A stretch of 12,573 bases of DNA from DATDCV01 sp036524155 (lineage in GTDB: Bacteria > Verrucomicrobiota > Verrucomicrobiia > Limisphaerales > UBA8199): assembly GCA_036524155.1 (NCBI GenBank), contig DATDCV010000202.1:1-12573 (forward strand), read 5' to 3'. Below, in pieces: positions 1 to 6,982 of the stretch. Under the pieces are notes generated by a model. That model ran no database searches, was not told where the DNA came from, and saw only the letters and a list, made by a program, of their open reading frames with translations. The translations under genes and the position numbers were made by a program. Numbering within the stretch: position 1 is the stretch's first letter; every line of letters starts with the position of its first letter.

Positions 1-421
1 GTTCCCGGACCCACTCGAGGTAACGCCGGCCCTGCTTGGCGGGCATGGCGCGGCTGACTTCCTCGAAGTGCTTCAGCATTTCCGCCTCGCATTGTGCGCG
101 GGTCCTGGCGCGCTCCGTGAGCAGGCTTTGGATTTCAGAGGTCACCGCGGGGTTCTGGGCGAGCAACTCCCTCAGCCTGCGGTTCTGGTCTTCGATCACC
201 TGACAGCGTTCGGCGCACCGCGGCAGGTAGGCCTCGTGCAGCGCCGTGATGCGCGCGAACTCGGCTTCCGAGACGCCAAACTCGCTCTTGAGCCACGCCA
301 GCTCCGGTTGCGGCTCGTGCATCATGTGACGGCATGAAGCCGTGCCGAGATAATAAAAGCCGCAAAACGCCGCCGTGCCCATCAACAGGCCCAACGACAG
401 AATGAATCCGCCCTTCTTCAT
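1..421 (-). CDS. Periplasmic heavy-metal sensor, CnrX/ZraP-like (C-terminus cut by window edge)
   Basis: The frame opens at ATG 421-419 and stays open to base 1, giving 140 codons without a stop, so the last residues lie outside the window. Residues 5-27 form a hydrophobic segment after MKKGG, which fits a signal anchor or uncleaved signal peptide. The rest is charged and helical, as in the metal-resistance sensor family (CnrX, ZraP, CzcE-like four-helix hairpins). Possible metal ligands are H32, M33, M34, H35, H62, C69, C73, C111 and H118; the pattern HEAYLPRC at 62-69 is the most striking. The start overlaps the stop of the upstream anti-sigma-like gene by ATGA, which implies translational coupling. 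In the known CnrYX pair the sensor binds the anti-sigma in the periplasm and releases a sigma factor when metal is present; that role is inferred here. Family assignment is fairly sure, the metal is not. Confidence 0.8.
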   Translation of the reverse strand, partial: MKKGGFILSLGLLMGTAAFCGFYYLGTASCRHMMHEPQPELAWLKSEFGVSEAEFARITALHEAYLPRCAERCQVIEDQNRRLRELLAQNPAVTSEIQSLLTERARTRAQCEAEMLKHFEEVSRAMPAKQGRRYLEWVRE

Positions 422-765
422 GGGAGCGCGGCCTCGGCGTGGTAAGGGTCCACGGACTGGACGTAGCGCGCGCTCAAGTTCGCGATGAGATGAGCGCTTT
501 CAAGTTGCGCCGTCACCGAACCCGCTACCACACCCAAAACTGCCAGGGCCGCGACATACGAAAACGCGACTTTAGGACGCGGCAGCACACCTTCCAGCAA
601 GCCAATGACCGATGGCCAGAAGGCGGATCGGGACGGCGCCTCAGCCGCCGCGATCCGTTGCCACACCTGCTCCTGAAACCGCGGCGGCAGCGGAGCGTCT
701 ACTTTCCACTCGCCGAGAACCGCGCGAAGGTGTGCATCACTATCAGGTTGTTTGTCTGAATTCAT
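418..765 (-). CDS. Single-pass membrane protein, anti-sigma-like (CnrY-type position)
   Basis: This is a 115-residue protein starting at ATG 765. The N-terminal 65 residues are cytoplasmic in character and carry a conserved-looking stretch, WKVDAPLPPRFQEQVWQRI, at 20-38. One transmembrane helix follows at about 66-87, and a short tail of about 28 residues (RYVQSVDPYH) would lie in the periplasm. Short cytoplasmic head, one helix and short tail match CnrY-like anti-sigma factors, although sequence identity to a named family cannot be shown here. Its stop overlaps the start of the CnrX-like sensor (ATGA, 418-421), so the two proteins are probably made together. The order anti-sigma then sensor is that of cnrYXH, where the sigma gene comes third. 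No sigma factor gene lies upstream in the window. A GAGGG about 10 bases before the ATG may serve as a ribosome binding site. It could instead be a small anchor protein of unknown function. Confidence 0.7.
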   Translation of the reverse strand: MNSDKQPDSDAHLRAVLGEWKVDAPLPPRFQEQVWQRIAAAEAPSRSAFWPSVIGLLEGVLPRPKVAFSYVAALAVLGVVAGSVTAQLESAHLIANLSARYVQSVDPYHAEAALP

Positions 766-830
766 GCGCTAAATGCCCTCACAAGATTACTACGTTTATT
801 ATTCTCAGTCTTTTCATCGGGCTCGGGAAG

Positions 831-1262
831 TCAGTTTTTCGTGAATCTATGAGGCAAAGCAGGCGACAGGGAAACCGGGGCACTCGCGGAGCGCTCATCG
901 ATTTGCTGGCGCAGTTTGGGCGGGGCCGTGATGCCATCCGAGCCAGTAGCCCGATAGCCGGCCGTGAGGACTTCGATTGGAGGTGTGCTGTGGATAAAAA
1001 CCCTCGGTTCGGCCAGCATTTGGCGGACCTTCGGTGAGGCCGCAACACCGGCCAAGCCGGACGGCCGACGGGTAGCAGCGACGACAGTCGCCGGCGCGGT
1101 TTGACGCGCGGTGGCCATCCGTTCGTCGAGTTGCTGACGGACCCGGGGCGAAGCGGTGATACCGTCGTCGCTGGTTGGTTTGTACTGCGCGTTCGCCAGG
1201 CACGCGAAACCCAGCGTAACTGCAATTGCCGAAGCGAACAGGAATTGATTTAACGCTCTCAT
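831..1262 (-). CDS. Secreted small protein with three copies of a GITA(S/P)P(R/K)xRQQ motif, unknown function
   Basis: This is a 143-residue protein starting at ATG 1262. Residues 1-25 are a classical signal peptide ending in LANA, so export to the periplasm or beyond is expected. The mature part holds three imperfect copies of a 17-residue motif: DDGITASPRVRQQLDER at 32-48, GLAGVAASPKVRQMLAE at 69-85 and SDGITAPPKLRQQIDER at 108-124. They are spaced by about 37-39 residues. Linkers are rich in Ala, Thr, Pro and Arg, and the mature protein has no cysteine pairs and few histidines, so it is not an obvious metal chelator. It lies 65 bases upstream of the anti-sigma-like gene and 210 bases downstream of cusA, all on one strand. 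I do not recognise a named family. Repetition conserved at the protein level argues that it is a real gene. Confidence 0.72.
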   Translation of the reverse strand: MRALNQFLFASAIAVTLGFACLANAQYKPTSDDGITASPRVRQQLDERMATARQTAPATVVAATRRPSGLAGVAASPKVRQMLAEPRVFIHSTPPIEVLTAGYRATGSDGITAPPKLRQQIDERSASAPVSLSPALPHRFTKN

Positions 1263-1472
1263 AAACTTCGTTGTTGGATCTTTCTTTGTTTTTCGGTCGG
1301 GTTTCCCCGCCGTGTTCTACCCCTTAATACGCTATAGAATCTCGATTCCCTCATGGTCCGTTCCGACCGCAAGCCCAGGAGCCATCAGGAGGTGCGGGAT
1401 GATGATGAGCGCTGAACGGGGGTGTTAATGCGAGGCATTGCCCGGCACCGTTGGTTCCCGGGGTGCGTCAAG
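1263..1472. other. Intergenic region between cusA and the triple-motif gene
   Basis: These 210 bases hold no gene I can support. A small inverted repeat (GAATC-TC-GATTC, 1337-1348) lies next to TATAG about 75 bases before the start of the 831-1262 gene, and GGAAC (minus strand, 1360-1364) lies a little further upstream. Together they could be part of a promoter, but the spacing fits no standard consensus. Hairpins just after the cusA stop (GCACC/GGTGC) are short and lack a T-run, so no terminator is called. Confidence 0.5.
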
Positions 1473-4400
1473 TTAAGGTTCGGGCAGAGCGGCCGCCGGA
1501 AGTCCCGGCGGAGCGCTCTTAAGCCCGCGCGAGCGCCACAGATAATAGATGGCGGGATAAACCAGCAACTCCATGATGGTGGAGGTGACCACGCCGCCGA
1601 CCATCGGCGTGGCGATGCGTTTCATCACGTCAGCCCCGGTGCCGTGACTCCACAGTATTGGGGCGAGGCCGGCGATGATAACGCAGGCGGTCATGGCTTT
1701 GGGCCGGACGCGCTTGACGGCGCCGTGATAGATCGCATCGCGCAGATCCACCACGGTGCGCAGGCGGCCTTTTTTGGCCCACTCATCATGCGCGAGGTCA
1801 AGGTAGAGCAGCATCACGACGCCCGTTTCCGCGTCCAGGCCGGCCAGGGCGATGATCCCAACCCAAACCGCCACGCTCAGGTTGTAGTGAAGCAAGGCCA
1901 GAATGCCGACCGCCCCGACGAGTGAGAAGGGCACGGCCAGCATGACAATGGCGGTCTTGATGGCCGAACGTGTGTTCAAGTAAATGATCAGAATGACGAT
2001 GAGCAACGTGAGCGGCACGGCGATCATCAGGCGCTGGTTCGCACGAAGCATGTATTCGTATTGGCCGCTCCAGAAGATATTGTAGCCGCTGGGCAGTTTT
2101 ATCGCACCCTTGGCGCTCGCCTCGTTCACCGCGCGCATAGCCATTTGGACGTAGGTGCCGATGTCGATGCCTTTGACATCGACGTAAATCCAGGCGTTGG
2201 GGATCGCGCCCTCGCTCTTGACTCCCATCGGGGCATGCACGGTCTCGATTTTAGCGAGCTGGCCCAGGGGGATTTGCGCGCCAGTCGGAGTAGGCACGAC
2301 GATCTCGCGCAGGGCGCCGAGGTTCTCCCGGAAGTCGCGGCTGTAGCGGAGATTCACGGCATAGCGTTCGAGCCCCTCGACCGTAGTGGTCAAGGGCATG
2401 CCCCCCAGGGCGACTTCGAGCACGTCTTGCACGTCGCCCAGGGTCAGGCCGTAACGGGCGATGGCATCCCGGTCGATGTTGAACTGGATGTAATTGCCGC
2501 CCATGGTCCTCTCCGCAAACGCGCTGAGCGTGCCCGGCACGCCTTTTACCACCGCCTCAATCTCCGAGGCCACCCGCTCCAGTTCGGCCAGGTCCGGGCC
2601 GGCGACCTTGATGCCCACGGGGGTCTTGATGCCAGTGGCCAGCATGTCGATGCGCGTCGCGATGGGCATGGTCCAGGCGTTGTTCAGGCCGGGAATTTTC
2701 ACCGCCGCGTCCATGGCGTCGCTGAGCTCCTCGGCTGTACGGCGGCGATGAGCGATGACTTTTCCGTTCTCGTCCTTGATGTCCACCTTCGGCCATTCTT
2801 CCTCAGGCTTGAGCATGATCGTCGTCTCGATCATGTCCATGGGAGCGGGATCGGTCGCCGTCTCGGCGCGCCCGACTTTGCCGAAGACATGATGAACTTC
2901 GGGGAAACGGCGGATCAGCTTGTCGGTGGTTTGCAGGACCTCACGCGCTTTGGTGGGCGACATGCCGGGGAAGGTGGTGGGCATGTAGAGGAGGTCGCCT
3001 TCGTAAAGCGAGGGCATGAATTCGTGGCCGATGTTCTGGTAAGGGAAGTATTTCCCAAGCTTGAAAGCCCATTCTTTGACCGGGCCGTTGGGCAACAACC
3101 GAGCGGCCAGTTTGTTCCAGGGGAAAAACACCCAGACGATGAGTGCCGCCGCAGTGAAGACGACCGGCCAACGCCATTTGATGACGAAATCAATCACGGG
3201 ATGATAAAGCCAAATGAGAAAGCGGTTGAGGGGGTTTTTCTCCTCGCGTGGAATTCTGCCGCGAATGAAAAAGCCCATGAGAATCGGCGCCAGCGTGATC
3301 GAGAGGATGGCCGCCGCGCCCATCGAGTAAGTCTTCGTGAAGGCCAGGGGCTTGAACATTCGGCCGGACTGCTCCGTCAACATGAAGATCGGGAAGAAGG
3401 AGACAGTGATGACCAGCAATGAATAGAACAGCGTCGGGCCGACCTCGACAGCGGCGTCGCGGATGATGTCCCAGTGGGGTTTCTTGCCCTGGTCATGCTC
3501 CATGTGCTTATGCGCATTTTCGATCATGATGATGGCGGCATCCACCATGGCGCCGATGGCGATGGCGATGCCGCCGAGTGACATTATGTTGGAGCTGATG
3601 CCCTGGCCGAACATGATGAGAAAGGACATCAGCACCGCGATGGGTAAAATCAGGATGGCCACCAGGGCGCTGCGGAGGTGCATCAGGAAGGCGATGCAGA
3701 CCAGGGCCACGACGATGCTTTCCTCGATGAGCTTCTCTTCGAGGGTCCTGACCGCGCGGTTGATGAGCGCGCTCCGGTCGTACGCGATGCTGTACTTCAC
3801 ATCCGCCGGCAGGCCCTTCATGGCCACGTCCAGCCTCTTCTTCACATCGAGAATAACCTGGCGGGCGTTGGCGCCGTAGCGCACGACGACAACGCCACCG
3901 ACCGTTTCGCCCTCGCCATTGAGCTCGGCAATCCCCCGGCGCATATCCGGGCCAAGTTCCACGTTGGCGACCTGCCCGAGGAGGATCGGCACTCCCTTAT
4001 CGCCCACGCCCACGGCGATTTTGCGCAAGTCCTCTAATTTCTGAACGTAACCTCGCACGCGGAGGATGAACTCCTTTTCGGAGAGTTCAATGGAACGGCC
4101 GCCCACCTCGCCGTTGCTGCGCTTGACCGCCATGGCGACTTCGGAGATGGAGAGGTTGTAGGCGCGCAGCTTGGTCGGATCGACGGTGATCTGGTATTGC
4201 TTTACGAAGCCGCCGACCGACGCGACCTCGGAGACGCCTTCCACCGAGGCGAGTTGGTAGCGCAGATACCAGTCTTGCATCGAGCGAAGCTCAGCAAGAT
4301 CGCGGTTGGTGGAGTTGATGGAATACATGAATGCCCAGCCGACACCCGTCGCGTCCGGTCCGAGGCTGGGAGACACGCCGGAAGGCAACCGGCCGCTCAG

Positions 4401-4748
4401 GCCACTGAGATATTCGAGCACGCGGCTGCGCGCCCAGTAAGGATCCGTACCGTCCTCGAAAATGATATAGACGAACGAAAAGCCATAGAACGAGTACCCG
4501 CGCACGACTTTCGCCTTGGGCACCGAGAGCATCTTGGTGGTGAGCGGATAGGTGACCTGGTCCTGGACGATTTGCGGCGCCTGGCCCGGCCACTCGGTAT
4601 AGACGATCACCTGCACGTCGGACAGATCAGGGATGGCGTCCAGCGGGATGTTCTTCACCGCATAACCTCCACCCAACACCAGCGCGATCGTCCCCAGCAG
4701 AACGATGAACTTGTTCTTGAGTGAAAAATCTATGATGCCCTGGAGCAT
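1473..4748 (-). CDS. cusA: Heavy-metal efflux RND transporter, Cu(I)/Ag(I) type
   Basis: This is the 1091-residue inner-membrane pump of a tripartite metal exporter. It uses the proton gradient to move metal from periplasm or cytoplasm into the outer-membrane channel. It aligns along its length with E. coli CusA (1047 aa), including PLDAIPDLSDVQVIVYTEWP near the N-terminus and RSRVLEYL at 108-115. TM1 is at about 13-32, TM2-6 at about 340-495, TM7 at about 527-545 and the last five helices at about 905-1072. Proton-relay acids D403 and E410 are present in GAMVDAAIIMIENAHK, as is K1017 in RVRPKAMT. The three methionines that bind copper in CusA are conserved as M589 (LLYMP), M639 (MDMIETT) and M702 (RIDML), which supports Cu/Ag over Zn/Co/Ni. 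Two insertions stand out, at about 548-572 and 655-669. The start at ATG 4748 gives the expected N-terminus, but the DNA before it is repeat sequence without a clear ribosome binding site. Confidence 0.97.
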   Translation of the reverse strand: MLQGIIDFSLKNKFIVLLGTIALVLGGGYAVKNIPLDAIPDLSDVQVIVYTEWPGQAPQIVQDQVTYPLTTKMLSVPKAKVVRGYSFYGFSFVYIIFEDGTDPYWARSRVLEYLSGLSGRLPSGVSPSLGPDATGVGWAFMYSINSTNRDLAELRSMQDWYLRYQLASVEGVSEVASVGGFVKQYQITVDPTKLRAYNLSISEVAMAVKRSNGEVGGRSIELSEKEFILRVRGYVQKLEDLRKIAVGVGDKGVPILLGQVANVELGPDMRRGIAELNGEGETVGGVVVVRYGANARQVILDVKKRLDVAMKGLPADVKYSIAYDRSALINRAVRTLEEKLIEESIVVALVCIAFLMHLRSALVAILILPIAVLMSFLIMFGQGISSNIMSLGGIAIAIGAMVDAAIIMIENAHKHMEHDQGKKPHWDIIRDAAVEVGPTLFYSLLVITVSFFPIFMLTEQSGRMFKPLAFTKTYSMGAAAILSITLAPILMGFFIRGRIPREEKNPLNRFLIWLYHPVIDFVIKWRWPVVFTAAALIVWVFFPWNKLAARLLPNGPVKEWAFKLGKYFPYQNIGHEFMPSLYEGDLLYMPTTFPGMSPTKAREVLQTTDKLIRRFPEVHHVFGKVGRAETATDPAPMDMIETTIMLKPEEEWPKVDIKDENGKVIAHRRRTAEELSDAMDAAVKIPGLNNAWTMPIATRIDMLATGIKTPVGIKVAGPDLAELERVASEIEAVVKGVPGTLSAFAERTMGGNYIQFNIDRDAIARYGLTLGDVQDVLEVALGGMPLTTTVEGLERYAVNLRYSRDFRENLGALREIVVPTPTGAQIPLGQLAKIETVHAPMGVKSEGAIPNAWIYVDVKGIDIGTYVQMAMRAVNEASAKGAIKLPSGYNIFWSGQYEYMLRANQRLMIAVPLTLLIVILIIYLNTRSAIKTAIVMLAVPFSLVGAVGILALLHYNLSVAVWVGIIALAGLDAETGVVMLLYLDLAHDEWAKKGRLRTVVDLRDAIYHGAVKRVRPKAMTACVIIAGLAPILWSHGTGADVMKRIATPMVGGVVTSTIMELLVYPAIYYLWRSRGLKSAPPGLPAAALPEP

Positions 4749-4802
4749 GAGTCGTGGAGCATTTAGGAGGGTGGAACGTTAGGAGCGTGGAGCGTGGGAG
4801 CG
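4742..4802 (+). repeat. Left array of degenerate GGAGCRT units
   Basis: Units of GGAGC(A/G)T occur at 4742-4748, 4756-4762, 4782-4788 and 4789-4795, with variants GGAACGT at 4773-4779 and GGAGCG at 4797-4802. The array runs from the cusA start codon to the point where the four-helix-bundle reading frame loses homology. It is in opposite orientation to the array at 4995-5025, so the two bracket the gene remnant as inverted repeats. Confidence 0.8.
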
Positions 4803-4957
4803 ATGTTCGTACAAACAGACCGAGAGGACCTCCGAATCTGATCGATCAATGCAAACTTCTCCTCCGAGGGCCATTTGCGACTCAATTGGAAAATCTCCAT
4901 CGCGGAATCATAGGCTAACCTATAAACCCGCAGCTCTTTATAATCTTTGATTCTCAT
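4763..4957 (-). pseudogene. Truncated four-helix-bundle protein (23S rRNA IVS-protein family)
   Basis: From ATG 4957 the frame reads MRIKDYKELRVYRLAYDS, then an LSRKWPSEEKFALIDQIRRS stretch, then SSRSVCTNIA. This is the N-terminal half of the four-helix-bundle family first known from proteins encoded in 23S rRNA intervening sequences (usual length about 115-130 aa). Homology stops after residue 53 (base 4799), exactly where the GGAGCGT array begins. The remaining 11 residues and the stop are coded by the repeat, so helices 3 and 4 are missing. The DNA is visibly poorer in GC than the efflux genes on either side, which suggests a separate origin. It sits in the 260-base gap between cusB and cusA, an unlikely place for an original operon member. 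It is probably a dead copy; a longer frame from a TTG at 4987 adds nothing recognisable. Confidence 0.75.
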
Positions 4958-4994
4958 ACGGTTTATTCGACCACCAACCGACTGCAATCCGGCA

Positions 4995-5025
4995 ACGCTC
5001 TCTACGCTCTAACGCTCTACGCTCT
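4995..5025 (-). repeat. Right array of ACGCTCT (minus-strand AGAGCGT) units
   Basis: Four exact ACGCTCT units lie at 4995-5001, 5004-5010, 5012-5018 and 5019-5025. Read on the minus strand they are AGAGCGT, a one-base variant of the GGAGCGT unit in the array at 4742-4802, and they point the opposite way. The cusB stop codon TAG (5009-5011) and its last five codons fall in or directly beside this array. Confidence 0.85.
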
Positions 5026-6958
5026 CACGACCCTCATTGTGCATTTTGTGCCAGTTTTCTTCCGCGATTTTTCCGTGAGGCACTGTGCCGGTCGGCACCA
5101 AATCCATCTCGCATTTCGGGCATTTGCCGGATTTATCCGATACCACGTCGGCGTGCGCCGCCATCGGGCAGGTATAGAGTGTGGCGGGGGCCTCGCTCTT
5201 GGGAGAGCCGGGTTGATTGGTGGCGGCGTTTTGAAGGGGCGGCGCTTCCATGATCGGAATTAGCGTCATCCCACACTTCGGGCACTTGCCCGGCCTGTCG
5301 GAGCGCACGTCGCTGTGCTCCGGCATGGGACAGGTGTAGTAGAGCAGCTTGCCGCCGGGCTGGAGCCTTTGGAGCGCCGCCTCCGAAACGGGCACGAGCG
5401 TCATCCCGCAGATCGAGCATTTGCCGGGATGGTCGTATTGGATAGAGACATGTTCCGGCATCGGGCAGATGTATTTCACTGCCATGTCTGGCGGCGCGTT
5501 GGTGTCTTGCGGCGCGGAAGTGGAAGCGGTGCCGGCAGGCTCACCACGTGGCGCCGCTGCGGGGTTCGGGCGCGGTTCGAGCATCTTTTGGATCGCTTCG
5601 CGGAGTTGGCTTTCTGAGTCCAGCATGAACTGGCCCGAGGTGACGATTCGTTCGCCTTCGCTTAAGCCGCTGAGGACTTGATACGTGTCGTTTTCGGCCT
5701 GCGGCCCAAGGGCAACAGTGCGCGGCTCGAATCGGCCCTCCGGCAAGGCAACAAACACCGTGTTCTTCTCGCCGCTGCGCAAGATGGCCATGTCCGGGAC
5801 CAGCAACACCGACGGGTCCAGTTCGGAAGCCACCTGGACGGTTGCGAACATGCCCGGCTTCAAAAAGAAGCCCGGGTTGTGAAACTCCATCCTGACGCGC
5901 GCGGTGCGGGTCTTTTCGTCCACGGTCGGATAGATGTAGGTGACTCGCCCGCGAAACTCGCGGTCGGGCAGATAAGAGAGCGTGACCGTGGCCTCCTGGC
6001 CCAATTTAACGTAGCCCAGGTCCTGTTCGTAAATCTGGGCTTGCACCCATACCAGGCCCAAATCCGCCAACCGATAGATCTTCATCCCCGGCTCAACCAT
6101 TTGGCCCTGAACCACCATCTTTTCGACCACAACCCCGTCCATGGGCGCGAGGATTCGCAAGGTTTTGCTCGGCTGCCCCGTGCGCTCCAGTTCGGCGATT
6201 TGTTCGGCGGATATGTCGAAGAATCGCAGCTTGGTGCCCGCGCTGAGCTTGAGCAACGCTCCGTCGGGAACATTGGTTCCCTGCGCAATCGCAAGCAGGT
6301 ATTCCCGCTGCGCGCTGTAAAGGTCCGGCGAGTAAATCTCAAACAACGGGTCGCCGCGGTGCACCTGCTGGCCCATCGCATCCACATAGAGTTTCTCCAC
6401 CCAGCCCTTGAACTTAGTCGTGACCTCCTCCAGCGCCGTTTCGTTGTAATCGACAGCGCCGACCGTGCGAATGATCCGTCGCAGCGGCCCCCGCGCGACG
6501 ACAGCGGTGCGGATGCCCATGTTTTGCGTGGTCACCGGGTCGATCGCGATCGTCTGCGACTCCGCCGCGGCGGCCTCATCCTCGTAGACCGGGACCATGT
6601 CCATTCCCATGCTGTCCTTGCGTGCCGTGGGGCTGATCTCGCCCGGCATCATGGTGGATTTGTAATACTTAGCCTTGCGCTCGCCCGAAACCGCAGAGGT
6701 GCCGGGTTGAGCGGTGGCGTTTGTGGCCTGTTTCCTCACCGGCGTGAGTTTCATCCCGCAGATCGGGCAATTGCCGGGTTTTTCCTGAACGACTTGAGGG
6801 TGCATGCCACACGTGTAAAGCGTCCGGGCGGCGGTTTCGGGCGCGGCCGGTTCCTGGGCCCGCCCGCAGCCGGCCAATAGCAATCCGGCGCCAGCCGCCA
6901 GCAGAACGGCCAGCAGCGGCAAAATCAGCGCCTTTGAACTTAAGACTTTGAAGTGCAT
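5009..6958 (-). CDS. cusB: Efflux RND periplasmic adaptor lipoprotein with multiple heavy-metal-binding modules
   Basis: This is a 649-residue membrane-fusion protein that joins the CusA-type pump to the outer-membrane channel. The signal peptide ends in a lipobox, LLAGC, with Cys31 as the lipid site. A CxM/CPxCGM metal-binding module follows at 47-74 (YTCGMHP...CPICGM). A CusB-type module without cysteines lies at 97-124 (MMPGEISP, KDSMGMDMVPVY). The adaptor core, with lipoyl/hairpin, beta-barrel and membrane-proximal domains, spans about 135-450. Three more modules follow the core at 495-524, 540-569 and 594-623, each with CPM(P/A)xH and CxxC(G/E)M(T/D)L(V/I)P. E. coli CusB has 407 aa, so the C-terminal tail is a large addition. 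The modules probably collect Cu(I)/Ag(I) for transfer to the pump; that is inferred. The final residues ESVER and the stop come from the repeat array. The start at 6958 lies 24 bases after the TolC-like stop, which supports one operon. Confidence 0.95.
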   Translation of the reverse strand: MHFKVLSSKALILPLLAVLLAAGAGLLLAGCGRAQEPAAPETAARTLYTCGMHPQVVQEKPGNCPICGMKLTPVRKQATNATAQPGTSAVSGERKAKYYKSTMMPGEISPTARKDSMGMDMVPVYEDEAAAAESQTIAIDPVTTQNMGIRTAVVARGPLRRIIRTVGAVDYNETALEEVTTKFKGWVEKLYVDAMGQQVHRGDPLFEIYSPDLYSAQREYLLAIAQGTNVPDGALLKLSAGTKLRFFDISAEQIAELERTGQPSKTLRILAPMDGVVVEKMVVQGQMVEPGMKIYRLADLGLVWVQAQIYEQDLGYVKLGQEATVTLSYLPDREFRGRVTYIYPTVDEKTRTARVRMEFHNPGFFLKPGMFATVQVASELDPSVLLVPDMAILRSGEKNTVFVALPEGRFEPRTVALGPQAENDTYQVLSGLSEGERIVTSGQFMLDSESQLREAIQKMLEPRPNPAAAPRGEPAGTASTSAPQDTNAPPDMAVKYICPMPEHVSIQYDHPGKCSICGMTLVPVSEAALQRLQPGGKLLYYTCPMPEHSDVRSDRPGKCPKCGMTLIPIMEAPPLQNAATNQPGSPKSEAPATLYTCPMAAHADVVSDKSGKCPKCEMDLVPTGTVPHGKIAEENWHKMHNEGRESVER

Positions 6959-6982
6959 AAGAAGTGATCGAATCGACAGACC

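Noticed and set aside
779..817. A 12-codon frame (MKRLRIINVVIL) in the gap before the anti-sigma-like gene
   Set aside because: It is too short to support, has no clear ribosome binding site, and no attenuation structure is visible around it.
1431..1472. A hairpin after the cusA stop as a terminator
   Set aside because: Stems are only about 5 bp with 12-base loops and no T-run follows.
2061..3422. A 453-codon plus-strand open frame inside cusA
   Set aside because: It is antisense to a well-conserved pump gene and has no recognisable domain; long antisense frames are common in GC-rich genes.
4742..5025. The short arrays as a CRISPR
   Set aside because: The units are 7 bp, nearly contiguous, and lack regular unique spacers; no cas genes are present.
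5678..6880. A 400-codon plus-strand open frame inside cusB
   Set aside because: It is antisense to the adaptor, with Arg/His-rich composition and no domain signature.
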